Source: Candidatus Pelagibacter sp. (GTDB lineage: Bacteria; Pseudomonadota; Alphaproteobacteria; Pelagibacterales; Pelagibacteraceae). From it: DNA of 35,799 nt. The notes beneath the pieces were generated by a model. It ran no database searches. It was not told where the DNA came from and saw only the letters and a program-made list of their open reading frames with translations. Made by a program: the position numbers and the translations under genes. Of the stretch, positions 1 through 7,509 are shown one piece after another. How positions within the stretch are numbered: the first letter of the stretch is position 1; every line of letters begins with the position of its first letter. The DNA is taken from positions 1 through 35,799 of the forward strand of contig JAOHKR010000009.1 of assembly GCA_028101445.1 (NCBI GenBank), in the 5' to 3' direction.

Positions 1-273
1 AATTAAATCAAATTTGGCTTCATTAGTTTTGTAAAAATTTCTATTAGCTAAAAACCAGTGCCTCCATCTAAACCCAAAATACTTTAAATTTAACTCAAGT
101 GTTTGAATTTTAATATTATATTCCTTTAATTTTCCACCAAAGTGATTAGGGTGGGCTCCTAAATAGGAAATATTTGATCTTCTAAAATGATTTTTAAGAC
201 TAAGAATTAAAGGAATGATTTGTATTGAGTCTCCTAAACCGCCTCCTGAATTGTAAATTAATATTTTTTTCAT
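1..273 (-). CDS. Glycosyltransferase family 9 (heptosyltransferase-like), N-terminal part only
   Basis: This is a partial gene that begins with ATG at 273 and reads leftward off the window edge, giving 91 codons without a stop. The protein starts MKKILIYNSGGGLGDSIQ, followed by a hydrophobic helix. A glycine-rich loop after the first beta strand is typical of the GT-B fold of GT9 enzymes, such as ADP-heptose:LPS heptosyltransferases, which build lipopolysaccharide core or other surface glycans at the inner membrane. The sugar donor and acceptor cannot be told from the N-terminus. It is divergent from tRNA-Leu and lies near two other glycosyltransferases, so a surface-polysaccharide role fits. 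The family call rests on the N-terminal motif only; the C-terminal donor-binding half is outside the window. Confidence 0.72.
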   Translation of the reverse strand, partial: MKKILIYNSGGGLGDSIQIIPLILSLKNHFRRSNISYLGAHPNHFGGKLKEYNIKIQTLELNLKYFGFRWRHWFLANRNFYKTNEAKFDLI

Positions 274-338
274 GAAATAAATATACTTTGTAATATGTAG
301 ATTATAATATAAATAATTATATTATATTAAAAATATGT
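274..338. promoter_or_regulatory. Divergent AT-rich promoter region (GT9 gene / tRNA-Leu)
   Basis: This 65-nt spacer is almost pure A/T and separates the divergent GT9 gene from tRNA-Leu, so it must hold promoters for both. Several TATATT/TATAAT-like hexamers occur between 303 and 328, but no single -35/-10 pair stands out. The location is an inference from gene orientation. Confidence 0.3.
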
Positions 339-424
339 GCCCTCGTGGTGAAATTGGTAGACACAAAGGACTTAAAATCCTTGCCCTTATGGGAGTGCCA
401 GTTCGAGTCTGGCCGAGGGCACCA
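339..424 (+). tRNA. tRNA-Leu (anticodon UAA)
   Basis: This is an 86-nt class II tRNA. The acceptor arm GCCCTCG pairs with CGAGGGC, followed by A and an encoded CCA. The anticodon stem AAGGA/TCCTT closes the loop CTTAAAA, giving anticodon UAA (leucine). A long variable arm follows (TGCCC..GGGAGT) and the T arm is GCCAG-TTCGAGT-CTGGC. The 3' CCA ends 8 nt before the NAD kinase start codon, so tRNA and nadK are probably co-transcribed. Confidence 0.97.
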
Positions 425-432
425 TTTTAAAA

Positions 433-1185
433 ATGACAAAACCATTAATTATTTCCGATACAAACAATAAGTCTTTAAAAATTAAAAAATTTTTAACCAA
501 GATATTAAAGATTAATCAAATTAAAAAATCAAATTTAGTAATAGTTATAGGTGGAGATGGATTCATGTTGAAAACTTTAAAAAAAAATAAAAATCCATCA
601 AATTTATTTTATGGGATTAATTCTGGTAATTATGGTTTTTTAATGAATAGGTTTTTTGAAAATAATATTATTAAAAATCTAACAAAAGCAAAAATGATAA
701 TAATTTCTCCTTTAGAGATGGTAGTTAATAAAAAAAAATATTTGGCTATTAATGAAGTTTCAATTTTGAGACAAAGCCGGCAAGCTGCATCGATTTCTAT
801 AAAAAGCAATTCTAAGTATATAATCAAAAAATTAGTTTCAGATGGAGTTTTAGTGTCGACGCCTGCTGGAAGCACTGCCTATAATATGTCAGTTCATGGA
901 CCAATATTAAGTTTAAATTCTAAAAAAATTTCTGTAGCCCCAATAAGCCCTTTTAGACCTAGACGCTGGAAAGGAAAAGTTCTCACTGATAAAGCAAACA
1001 TATTAATTAAAAATTTAAATTTTTCAAAAAGACCAATTAGCGCTGTTGCTGATAATATTGAAATTAGAAATGCAAAATCTATATCTATTAAAATGAACCA
1101 TAAAATCAAATTTAAACTTTTATATGATGCAAACAGAAGTTTACAAAAAAAGATTAAACTAGAACAATTAAAAAAAGAAACTTAA
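433..1185 (+). CDS. nadK: NAD kinase
   Basis: ATP-dependent NAD kinase, which phosphorylates NAD+ to NADP+ in the cytoplasm and is the only route to NADP. The 250-aa protein has the diagnostic GGDG motif at residues 40-43, the substrate-binding NE pair in AINEVSIL, and the SDGVLVSTPAGSTAY segment followed by a glycine/proline-rich stretch and SPFRPRRW. It is slightly shorter than many bacterial NadK proteins, with a trimmed N-terminus. The ATG lies 8 nt after the tRNA-Leu CCA end and has no clear Shine-Dalgarno sequence. The stop is 1 nt before the GTG start of the next gene, so the two are probably one transcript. Placing a housekeeping gene between a tRNA and glycosyltransferases is notable. 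Confidence 0.93.
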   Translation: MTKPLIISDTNNKSLKIKKFLTKILKINQIKKSNLVIVIGGDGFMLKTLKKNKNPSNLFYGINSGNYGFLMNRFFENNIIKNLTKAKMIIISPLEMVVNKKKYLAINEVSILRQSRQAASISIKSNSKYIIKKLVSDGVLVSTPAGSTAYNMSVHGPILSLNSKKISVAPISPFRPRRWKGKVLTDKANILIKNLNFSKRPISAVADNIEIRNAKSISIKMNHKIKFKLLYDANRSLQKKIKLEQLKKET

Positions 1186-1186
1186 A

Positions 1187-2320
1187 GTGTATAGAGTTAT
1201 TAAGAAAAAACTGAAAATTATTTATAAAAAAAATATTGAATTTTTTTTTTTTCTTTTATACCCGAAGCCAAAAATAAAAAATAATAAAAAAGATTGGTCG
1301 GAAAAAATATTTGATATTAAAATAGAAAAAAATCTATACAGTTTGTTTCAACTAACAAAAGGTAGAATTTTTACCGATGGCAATGATACAACGGCTTATA
1401 TATCAAAAAATAATAACATTTCAAAAGCATCACTTCAGTATAAAAAATTTGATTTTATTAATAGTAAAATGGAAAAAAATTCAAAAAATGAAGTTCTTAA
1501 AAGAGGGACACCTAAATTTAAAAAAAAAATTCATGGAAACTTATTAAGTTTGATTTCTGGTGGTGCATCACGAAATAATTTTACTCACTGGTTTACTGAT
1601 GTCATTCCGAGAATTAAAATTTATCAACAAAAATTTAATATTAAGAAAATTGATAAATTTTACGTACCAAGCATTAAATTTAAGTTTCAAAGGGAATCTT
1701 TGTCTTATTTTGGTATTAATGAAGGTAATATTATTTCATCTGAAAAATATAAACATATTGAAGCAGATAAAATATTCGCTACCACTCATCCCTGTTTTCA
1801 TAGACCAACCGAAGTAAAAAAGTGGTCAATAAATTATCTAAATAAAATATATAAATGTAATGTAATTTTTAAAAAATATGAAAAAATATTTATTATTCGA
1901 GATCAATTTAAACAAATAAATAAAAACAATCTTAATAAATACTCTGATTATCGAGTTTTATTGAATGAAAATGAAATAAAAAAATATTTATCATCTATTG
2001 GATTTATATGTATTAAACCAGAAGACCATTCTTTCTCAGACCAATTAAAAATTTTTTCAAGCGCTAAATATGTTGTAGGATTATATGGTGCTGCAATGAT
2101 GATGTTAGCTTTTTGTAAAATAAAAACAAAAGTCTTAGAATTTAAACCTTCAGGTGGTGGAATGGAATTTAGAAATATTTCAAAGTTAGCTAAACTAAAA
2201 CATAGACAAATAATATTAAAACCACTTATAAAATCAAGAATTCCACAAAATGGATTATTAATATGTTCATTAAACAGAATTAAAAAAGAACTAAAATTGT
2301 TGGGGCTTAAAAACTTATAA
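1187..2320 (+). CDS. Glycosyltransferase family 61 protein
   Basis: A 377-aa protein that I assign to the GT61 (DUF563-like) glycosyltransferases. Recognisable segments are SGGASRNNFTHWFTDVIPR at residues 124-142, corresponding to the family's conserved W-F-D/P region, and a late FSSAKYVVGLYGAAMMM segment, matching the conserved A/G-G-A-x-N-like donor-site region of the family. The acceptor and sugar are unknown; a role in surface polysaccharide or lipid-linked glycan synthesis is inferred from family and neighbours. It starts with GTG 1 nt after the nadK stop and ends with TAA directly against the 3' end of the opposite-strand tRNA-Thr. A run of 12 T (1241-1252) lies early in the frame. There is no signal peptide, only a Phe-rich hydrophobic patch at residues 18-25. 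Confidence 0.75.
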   Translation: MYRVIKKKLKIIYKKNIEFFFFLLYPKPKIKNNKKDWSEKIFDIKIEKNLYSLFQLTKGRIFTDGNDTTAYISKNNNISKASLQYKKFDFINSKMEKNSKNEVLKRGTPKFKKKIHGNLLSLISGGASRNNFTHWFTDVIPRIKIYQQKFNIKKIDKFYVPSIKFKFQRESLSYFGINEGNIISSEKYKHIEADKIFATTHPCFHRPTEVKKWSINYLNKIYKCNVIFKKYEKIFIIRDQFKQINKNNLNKYSDYRVLLNENEIKKYLSSIGFICIKPEDHSFSDQLKIFSSAKYVVGLYGAAMMMLAFCKIKTKVLEFKPSGGGMEFRNISKLAKLKHRQIILKPLIKSRIPQNGLLICSLNRIKKELKLLGLKNL

Positions 2321-2396
2321 TGGTGCCCTCACACGGACTCGAACCGCGAACCTATTGATTACAAATCAATTGCTCTACCAATTGAGCTATGAGGGC
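2321..2396 (-). tRNA. tRNA-Thr (anticodon UGU)
   Basis: A 76-nt tRNA read on the minus strand. The acceptor GCCCTCA pairs with TGAGGGC, the 3' CCA is encoded, the D arm is GCTC..GAGC, the anticodon stem is ATTGA/TCAAT with loop TTTGTAA (anticodon UGU), and the T loop is TTCGAGT. Its 3' end touches the stop codon of the GT61 gene with no spacer. In E. coli a tRNA-Thr(UGU), tRNA-Tyr, tRNA-Gly(UCC) cluster precedes tufB. Here the Thr tRNA is inverted and separated from Tyr/Gly by two genes. Confidence 0.97.
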
Positions 2397-2476
2397 CAAA
2401 AAAGAATTATGTTCTTCTATCAATTTAATAAATTAAAATATACCAAAAAAATGATACAAATTAATTAATTTTATTT
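2397..2476. promoter_or_regulatory. Divergent spacer between tRNA-Thr and the GT2 gene
   Basis: This 80-nt AT-rich gap lies between divergent transcription units and should contain promoters for both tRNA-Thr (leftward) and the GT2 gene (rightward). I see only weak hexamer matches and no convincing -35/-10 pair, so this is an inference from orientation. Confidence 0.3.
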
Positions 2477-3244
2477 ATGAATAGTAAAAAAAATCTTAAA
2501 CCTTTTATAGACATAATTGTTCCAAATTATAATAAAGGTCCCTTTATTAGGAAGTGCATTAAATCTATTGTCCACCAGTCTTATAAAAATTGGTTTTTAT
2601 ATATTATTGATGATGCATCAAATGACGACTCCACCAAAATTCTTGAAGATTTTAGTGGCCTGACAAATATAAAAATAATTATTTTAAAAAAGAATAAAGG
2701 ACCTCATTTTTGTAGAAATCTTGGTTTGCGAAAATCTAAATCTGATTATATCTCATTTTTAGACTCAGATGATTATTGGGAAACTTCAAAACTAGAAGAG
2801 CAGATAGACTTTATGAAAAAAAATGATTTTGATTTTACTTATTCTGATTATATTTCATTTTTTGAAGGTTCAAAATCTAAATTAATACCCACAAATATAA
2901 GAGATAATTTTGATTACAATAGCTTTGTTCTAAACTCTTCAATCAATTCCTCAACAATGATTATAAAAAGAAATGTTATTAATTTCACAAAATTTAAGAA
3001 AATTGAACATGAAGATTACTTATTCAAATGTGAAATTTTAAAAAAAAATGTAATTGCGCATAAATACAATAAACAGTTGGCCTATTATAGAATTTTAAAA
3101 TCTTCAAGGTCTACAAATAAGGTTAAAAGTATTTTAAGTCTTTGGAAAATAAATAAAAAGTTTAATAAGATGAGTTTTTTTGAAAATATTAAATCTATTT
3201 TTTTTATTTCATTAAATTCTTTAAAAAAATATGGTTTGAAATAA
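2477..3244 (+). CDS. Glycosyltransferase family 2 protein
   Basis: A 255-aa GT-A fold glycosyltransferase of family 2. The N-terminal strand IDIIVPNYNKG (residues 11-21), the nucleotide-binding IIDDASNDD (43-51) and the metal-binding DSDD (96-99) in FLDSDDYW are the classic GT2 landmarks. No transmembrane segment is evident, so it is probably a cytoplasmic or membrane-peripheral enzyme that adds a sugar from a nucleotide-sugar donor to a surface glycan; donor and acceptor are unknown. It stands alone, divergent from tRNA-Thr and convergent with rlmB (6-nt gap), as expected of an inserted accessory gene. Confidence 0.88.
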   Translation: MNSKKNLKPFIDIIVPNYNKGPFIRKCIKSIVHQSYKNWFLYIIDDASNDDSTKILEDFSGLTNIKIIILKKNKGPHFCRNLGLRKSKSDYISFLDSDDYWETSKLEEQIDFMKKNDFDFTYSDYISFFEGSKSKLIPTNIRDNFDYNSFVLNSSINSSTMIIKRNVINFTKFKKIEHEDYLFKCEILKKNVIAHKYNKQLAYYRILKSSRSTNKVKSILSLWKINKKFNKMSFFENIKSIFFISLNSLKKYGLK

Positions 3245-3250
3245 TGTTAT

Positions 3251-4000
3251 TTATTTATTTTCTAAATAGTCGTTAATATAATGGCAAACAATTGAAACAG
3301 AATTTGCAATATTTAAACTTTCGATGTATTTATTGATACCTATTTTAAATACAAAATCAGATTTAGATATTGTTTTATCTTTAAGACCTAAACCTTCCGA
3401 CCCAAAAAGTAAAACATTTTTCCCTTCCCATTTATGATTTGTAAAATCCTTTTTAGCTTTTGAGTCAAAGGAACTTATCCAAAAATTTTTAGACTTTAGA
3501 AATTTTAAAGCTGTATTTACATTAGAAACTTTAAATATTTTTAAATGTTCCGTTCCACCACTTGCACTTTTATAAAGAAGTTTGCTTTTCGAAGGAAACG
3601 ATCTGTCTTTAACAATTATACCTTTAACATTAAAGGCAGCGGCGCTCCTAATTATTGAACCAATGTTTCTTGGATCAGTAACATCTTCTAAAGCTATCAA
3701 ATTTATATTTGATTGTGTGCACGAATATATAAATTCTTTTAATGTAATTTCTTCAAGTTGCTCTACTTCTGCAACTAGTCCCTGATGAGATGTTTCATCT
3801 TTACCACAAAGATTATCTAATTCTTTTTTAGATTTATAGAATACATGTACATTTTTAAGTAAATTTAAAGATTGATTTTCTCTATTAATTTTTTTTTTTG
3901 CGTCTTCTGTTAAAAAAATACGCTCTATTTTCCTGGAAGGATTTTTTAAAGCTTCTATAACTGCATGTTTACCGACGATTAAAAATGTAGTTTTTTTCAT
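3251..4000 (-). CDS. rlmB: 23S rRNA 2'-O-methyltransferase RlmB-like (SpoU/TrmH family)
   Basis: An SPOUT-family methyltransferase, likely RlmB, which methylates the 2'-OH of G2251 in the P loop of 23S rRNA using SAM. The N-terminal substrate-binding domain (VGKHAVIEAL near residue 9) is followed by the SpoU knot domain. That domain shows motif 1 (DVTDPRNIGSIIRSA), motif 2 (LLFGSEGLGL) and motif 3 (IESLNIANSVSI). I chose ATG at 4000 (249 aa); an in-frame GTG at 4009 would add three residues, and neither start has a Shine-Dalgarno sequence. An 11-T run (minus-strand A run) at 3889-3899 encodes lysines. It is divergent from the tRNA-Tyr/tuf unit. TrmH-type tRNA methyltransferase is the alternative, but the N-terminal domain favours RlmB. 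Confidence 0.85.
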   Translation of the reverse strand: MKKTTFLIVGKHAVIEALKNPSRKIERIFLTEDAKKKINRENQSLNLLKNVHVFYKSKKELDNLCGKDETSHQGLVAEVEQLEEITLKEFIYSCTQSNINLIALEDVTDPRNIGSIIRSAAAFNVKGIIVKDRSFPSKSKLLYKSASGGTEHLKIFKVSNVNTALKFLKSKNFWISSFDSKAKKDFTNHKWEGKNVLLFGSEGLGLKDKTISKSDFVFKIGINKYIESLNIANSVSIVCHYINDYLENK

Positions 4001-4053
4001 AATTTGCACTTAATTTTTTAAATAATTAGCATATTTCAAGGAAAAATGATCGA

Positions 4054-4081
4054 TTGCATTTATTACACAAATGCTTATAAA
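4054..4081 (+). promoter_or_regulatory. Candidate promoter for the tRNA-Tyr/tRNA-Gly/tuf unit
   Basis: TTGCAT at 4054-4059 and TATAAA at 4076-4081 are separated by 16 nt, a reasonable sigma-70 arrangement about 50 nt upstream of tRNA-Tyr. The spacer is framed by an inverted repeat GCATTT (4056-4061) / AAATGC (4069-4074), which could be an operator or chance in AT-rich DNA. Confidence 0.5.
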
Positions 4082-4130
4082 ACGCTTGTTGTTGAATGCT
4101 TTTTAAGTTAGTGGGTATCCCAGTGCATAA

Positions 4131-4216
4131 GGAGGGGTACCAAAGCGGTCAAATGGGGCGGGCTGTAAACCCGTTGACTTCGGTCTTCGAAAGTTCGAAT
4201 CTTTCCCCCTCCACCA
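4131..4216 (+). tRNA. tRNA-Tyr (anticodon GUA)
   Basis: An 86-nt class II tRNA. The acceptor GGAGGGG pairs with CCCCTCC, with an encoded A-CCA end. The anticodon stem GCGGG/CCCGT closes the loop CTGTAAA (anticodon GUA). A long variable arm (GACTTCGGTC) and a T arm with TTCGAAT follow. It is the first member of the tRNA-Tyr, tRNA-Gly, tuf unit. Confidence 0.97.
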
Positions 4217-4262
4217 TACTTAAAAAGTTTTGATAATAAAGGGCGTGTTAAGTTTGGATTTT

Positions 4263-4336
4263 GCGGGTGTAGTTCAATGGTAGAACGCTAGCCTTCCAAG
4301 CTGGATGTAAGAGTTCGATTCTCTTTACCCGCTCCA
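4263..4336 (+). tRNA. tRNA-Gly (anticodon UCC)
   Basis: A 74-nt tRNA. The acceptor GCGGGTG pairs with TACCCGC (one G-T wobble), the discriminator is T, and CCA is encoded. The anticodon loop CTTCCAA in stem CTAGC/GCTGG gives anticodon UCC. It lies 46 nt after tRNA-Tyr and 41 nt before tuf, the same order as E. coli tyrU-glyT upstream of tufB. Confidence 0.97.
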
Positions 4337-4377
4337 AAATTTAAAGTTAAACAAATATAAAGTGAGGAAAAAATAAA

Positions 4378-5577
4378 ATGTCAAAAGAGAAGTTTCAACG
4401 AAACAAACCGCATTGTAACATTGGTACAATCGGACACGTAGATCATGGTAAAACAACGCTTACTGCTGCAATAACTAAAGTATTATCTGAAGCAGGTGGT
4501 ACATCTAGTGCAAACTTTGTTGCTTATGATCAAATAGATAAAGCGCCAGAAGAAAAAGAGAGAGGAATTACAATTTCGACTGCACACGTTGAATATGAAA
4601 CTGAAAAAAGACATTATGCTCACGTAGATTGTCCGGGTCATGCTGACTATGTAAAAAATATGATTACTGGTGCAGCACAAATGGATGGTGCAATTTTAGT
4701 AGTTAACGCTGCTGACGGCCCTATGCCTCAAACAAGAGAACATATTCTTTTAGCAAGACAAGTAGGTGTTCCAGCTATCGTCGTTTTTTTAAATAAAATT
4801 GACACAGTTAAAGATAAAGAACTTGTGGATCTAGTTGAAGAAGAAATTAGAGAACTTTTAACTTCTTATAAATTTCCAGGTGACAAAATTCCAATTGTTA
4901 AAGGTTCTGCTTTGAATGCCGTTGAAGGAAAAGATGAGGCAACTGGTAAAAACGCTATCATGGAATTAATGAAAGCAGTAGATGAAACAATTCCACAACC
5001 AGATAGACCAAAAGATAAACCATTTCTTATGCCTGTTGAGGATGTTTTCTCAATTTCAGGAAGAGGAACAGTTGTAACTGGTAGAGTAGAGGCTGGAGTT
5101 ATTAAAGTCGGTGAAGAAATCGAAATCGTTGGTATTACTGATACTAAGAAATCAGTTTGTACTGGTGTAGAAATGTTTCGAAAACTTTTAGATAGTGGTG
5201 AAGCAGGAGATAACATTGGTGCTTTGCTAAGAGGTGTAGAAAGAGATGATGTGCAAAGAGGTCAAGTTCTTTGTAAACCAGGTTCAATTACTCCTCACAC
5301 AGAATTTGAATGTCAGGCTTATATTTTAAAAAAAGAAGAAGGGGGAAGACATACTCCATTCTTTACTAAATACAGACCTCAGTTTTATTTCAGAACTACT
5401 GATGTTACAGGTGAAGTAACGTTACCATCTGGCACAGAAATGGTAATGCCAGGAGATGATGGAAAATTCACTGTTAAATTAATTACACCTATTGCAATGA
5501 ATGATAATTTGAATTTTGCAATAAGAGAAGGTGGTAAAACAGTTGGAGCTGGAGTAGTAACTAAAATAATTAAATAA
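4378..5577 (+). CDS. tuf: Elongation factor Tu
   Basis: EF-Tu is the GTPase that delivers aminoacyl-tRNA to the ribosomal A site. The 399-aa protein has G1 GHVDHGKT at residues 19-26, the switch [14 protein letters not shown] for guanine specificity, and domain 2/3 landmarks such as [10 protein letters not shown] and the C-terminal [10 protein letters not shown]. The ATG is preceded by an AGG-containing Shine-Dalgarno (GAGGA near 4364-4368). Codon use is less AT-biased than in the glycosyltransferases, as expected for a highly expressed gene. It follows tRNA-Gly and precedes tRNA-Trp by 5 nt. No second tuf lies after fusA, so this may be the only copy in the genome, which the window cannot prove. 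Confidence 0.99.
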   Translation: MSKEKFQRNKPHCNIGTIGHVDHGKTTLTAAITKVLSEAGGTSSANFVAYDQIDKAPEEKERGITISTAHVEYETEKRHYAHVDCPGHADYVKNMITGAAQMDGAILVVNAADGPMPQTREHILLARQVGVPAIVVFLNKIDTVKDKELVDLVEEEIRELLTSYKFPGDKIPIVKGSALNAVEGKDEATGKNAIMELMKAVDETIPQPDRPKDKPFLMPVEDVFSISGRGTVVTGRVEAGVIKVGEEIEIVGITDTKKSVCTGVEMFRKLLDSGEAGDNIGALLRGVERDDVQRGQVLCKPGSITPHTEFECQAYILKKEEGGRHTPFFTKYRPQFYFRTTDVTGEVTLPSGTEMVMPGDDGKFTVKLITPIAMNDNLNFAIREGGKTVGAGVVTKIIK

Positions 5578-5582
5578 CGCTT

Positions 5583-5658
5583 AGGAGCGTAGTTCAATTG
5601 GTAGAGCGCCGGTCTCCAAAACCGGAGGTTGTGGGTTCGAGTCCCTCCGCTCCTGCCA
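5583..5658 (+). tRNA. tRNA-Trp (anticodon CCA)
   Basis: A 76-nt tRNA. The acceptor AGGAGCG pairs with CGCTCCT, with discriminator G and an encoded CCA. The anticodon stem CCGGT/ACCGG closes the loop CTCCAAA (anticodon CCA), and the T loop is TTCGAGT. It sits 5 nt after tuf and 15 nt before secE, the usual proteobacterial position. Confidence 0.98.
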
Positions 5659-5673
5659 AATTTTGATAAAGTT

Positions 5674-5865
5674 ATGAAAAATCCTTTAAAATTTATTCAG
5701 GAAGTTAAGCAAGAAGTTTTTAGAATAACTTGGCCAACTAAAAAAGACACCATGATGGGTGCGGTAATGGTATTTGCTCTTGCTTCCATTGCAGCAATAT
5801 TTTTTTTAATCCTAGATCAGATTTTAAGATTTTTTCTAAATTTAGTTTTAACTGTTAATTTTTAA
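5674..5865 (+). CDS. secE: Preprotein translocase subunit SecE
   Basis: A short 63-aa SecE that stabilises SecY in the inner-membrane Sec translocon. The amphipathic N-terminal helix (FIQEVKQEVFRITWPTKKD, with the conserved W-P) is followed by a single transmembrane segment of roughly residues 25-58 including the C-terminal hydrophobic tail. I start it at ATG 5674. The same frame stays open upstream to a start at 5629, but that would begin inside tRNA-Trp. The one-TM form is the common bacterial type. It lies between tRNA-Trp and nusG with a 2-nt gap to nusG. Confidence 0.95.
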   Translation: MKNPLKFIQEVKQEVFRITWPTKKDTMMGAVMVFALASIAAIFFLILDQILRFFLNLVLTVNF

Positions 5866-5867
5866 AT

Positions 5868-6392
5868 ATGAATTGGTATATAGTTCAAGCATATTCTGGT
5901 TTTGAGAAAAAAGTTGTTGAATCAATAAAAGATGAGCTTAAAAAAAATAAACTCGAAGAAAATCTAGGAGAAATTTTAGTTCCAACTCATCAAATTACTT
6001 TAGTTAAGAAAGGCAAAAGAACAAAAAAAGAAAGTAAATATTTTCCAGGTTATGTTTTGGTTAAAATTGATTTAACTACTCAAATTTATCACCTAATTAA
6101 AAACTTAACAAAAGTGAGTGGTTTTTTGGGCTCAGGCGACAAACCAACACCTATATCAGATACGGAAATACAAAGGATACTTGGCCAAGTTTCAGAAAAT
6201 GCAGATAACCAAAAAACTGGTATTAGTTTTGAAATAGGTGAGAAAGTCAAAGTCTGTGATGGTCCATTTGCCTCATTTAATGGTTTAATTGAGGAAATTG
6301 ATGAAGAAAAATCTAGACTTAAAGTGTCAGTTTCTATATTTGGTAGAGCTACACCAGTAGATTTAGAGTTTAATCAAGTGGAGAAAAATTAG
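5868..6392 (+). CDS. nusG: Transcription termination/antitermination protein NusG
   Basis: A 174-aa NusG, which binds the RNA polymerase clamp and couples transcription to Rho or to the ribosome. The NGN domain opens with NWYIVQAYSGFEKKV (residues 2-16) and includes the conserved FPGYVLVKI. The C-terminal KOW domain contains VKVCDGPFASFNGLIEEI. Its TAG stop directly abuts the rplK ATG with no spacer, so it is co-transcribed with the L11 operon. Confidence 0.98.
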   Translation: MNWYIVQAYSGFEKKVVESIKDELKKNKLEENLGEILVPTHQITLVKKGKRTKKESKYFPGYVLVKIDLTTQIYHLIKNLTKVSGFLGSGDKPTPISDTEIQRILGQVSENADNQKTGISFEIGEKVKVCDGPFASFNGLIEEIDEEKSRLKVSVSIFGRATPVDLEFNQVEKN

Positions 6393-6818
6393 ATGGCAAA
6401 AGAAATTACAGGTTATGTCAAATTGCAAATTAAAGGTGGTCAGGCAAACCCAGCGCCTCCCGTAGGTCCAGCTTTGGGACAGAGAGGAATAAATATAATG
6501 GAATTTTGTAAAGCTTTTAACGAGAAGACAAAAGCTTTTATGGGCAAACCTGTTCCTGTTGTTATAACAGTTTATAAAGATAAAAAATTTGATTTTATTA
6601 TTAAATCTCCTCCAGCGTCACATTTTATTAGAGAAGCAGCAAAACTAAAAAGTGGATCTAAAGAACCAGGAAGAGTTGTTGCTGGCTCAATTACAATGAA
6701 ACAAGCTGAAACTATTGCGAAAGAAAAAATGAAAGATCTTAACGCGTTTGACATTAAAGAAGCTACAAAAATTATTTGTGGATCCGCAAGGTCCATGGGT
6801 ATTGAAGTTAAAGAATAG
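6393..6818 (+). CDS. rplK: 50S ribosomal protein L11
   Basis: L11 (141 aa) forms the GTPase-associated centre at the L7/L12 stalk base and binds the 1070 region of 23S rRNA. The proline-rich hinge [14 protein letters not shown] is at residues 19-32, and the C-terminal RNA-binding domain ends with [12 protein letters not shown]. Length matches the family norm (about 142). Its stop is 2 nt before rplA. Confidence 0.98.
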   Translation: MAKEITGYVKLQIKGGQANPAPPVGPALGQRGINIMEFCKAFNEKTKAFMGKPVPVVITVYKDKKFDFIIKSPPASHFIREAAKLKSGSKEPGRVVAGSITMKQAETIAKEKMKDLNAFDIKEATKIICGSARSMGIEVKE

Positions 6819-6820
6819 AT

Positions 6821-7507
6821 ATGAAAAATAAATCAAAAAGATATAAAGAAATTTTAAAATCTGTTTCAATAGATAAAAAAATTGCTATTAAAGATATTTT
6901 AGATTTAGTTAAAAAAAATGCTACAACTAAATTTGATGAGTCAATCGATTTATCTATAAGAATAAACTTAAAACAATCAAAAGGTGGTGATTTAAGCTTG
7001 AGAACAATAGTAAAACTTCCAAATGGCTCAGGTAAGAAAAATAAAATAGCTGTTTTATGTGAAGCTGATAAAATTGAAGAAGCTAAAAAAAGTGGTGCAG
7101 ACATTGTTGGATCAGACGATCTAATAGAAAAAATTGCTAACGGTAAATTTGATTTTACAAAACTAGTTTGTACTCCAGGCATGATGGGGAAGATAGGAAA
7201 ACACGGTAAAGTTCTTGGCCCAAAAGGATTAATGCCTAACCCAAAACTTGGTACAGTCGCTACAGATATTACAAAAGCTGTCAAAGATATTAAAACTGGA
7301 TTAATAGAAATTAGAAATGATAAAGATGGTAACTTAGCTGCAACAATAGGAAGAAAAAGTTTTTCAAATGAAAAATTACTAGAAAATTATAACCATTTTA
7401 TTGAAAGCGTTAAAAAAGAAAAACCCGACACTATTAAAGGGGAATTTATTAAAAATATTTTCATAACATCTACAATGGGTATTTCTTATAAAGCAGGAGC
7501 TAAATAA
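6821..7507 (+). CDS. rplA: 50S ribosomal protein L1
   Basis: L1 (228 aa) forms the mobile L1 stalk at the E site; in many bacteria it also represses its own operon. The conserved CTPGMMGKIGKHGKVLGPKG block and the LMPNPKLGTV segment are clear. Length is near the usual 230. It lies between rplK and rplJ with 2-nt gaps on both sides, so the long L10 leader that precedes rplJ in E. coli has no room here. Confidence 0.98.
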   Translation: MKNKSKRYKEILKSVSIDKKIAIKDILDLVKKNATTKFDESIDLSIRINLKQSKGGDLSLRTIVKLPNGSGKKNKIAVLCEADKIEEAKKSGADIVGSDDLIEKIANGKFDFTKLVCTPGMMGKIGKHGKVLGPKGLMPNPKLGTVATDITKAVKDIKTGLIEIRNDKDGNLAATIGRKSFSNEKLLENYNHFIESVKKEKPDTIKGEFIKNIFITSTMGISYKAGAK

Positions 7508-7509
7508 TT

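Noticed and set aside
2400..2417. Small AAGAA/TTCTT hairpin beside tRNA-Thr
   Set aside because: Five A/T-rich pairs with a short loop and no T run in the right direction; likely chance.
5629..5673. Upstream extension of secE (78-aa version)
   Set aside because: It starts inside tRNA-Trp and adds residues unrelated to SecE; ATG 5674 gives a normal SecE N-terminus.
6808..7284. 158-aa open frame antisense to rplA
   Set aside because: It is antisense to the conserved L1 gene and has no family features or upstream promoter.
7508..7509. L10 leader (rplJ autoregulatory RNA)
   Set aside because: rplA and rplJ are 2 nt apart, leaving no space for the leader known in E. coli.
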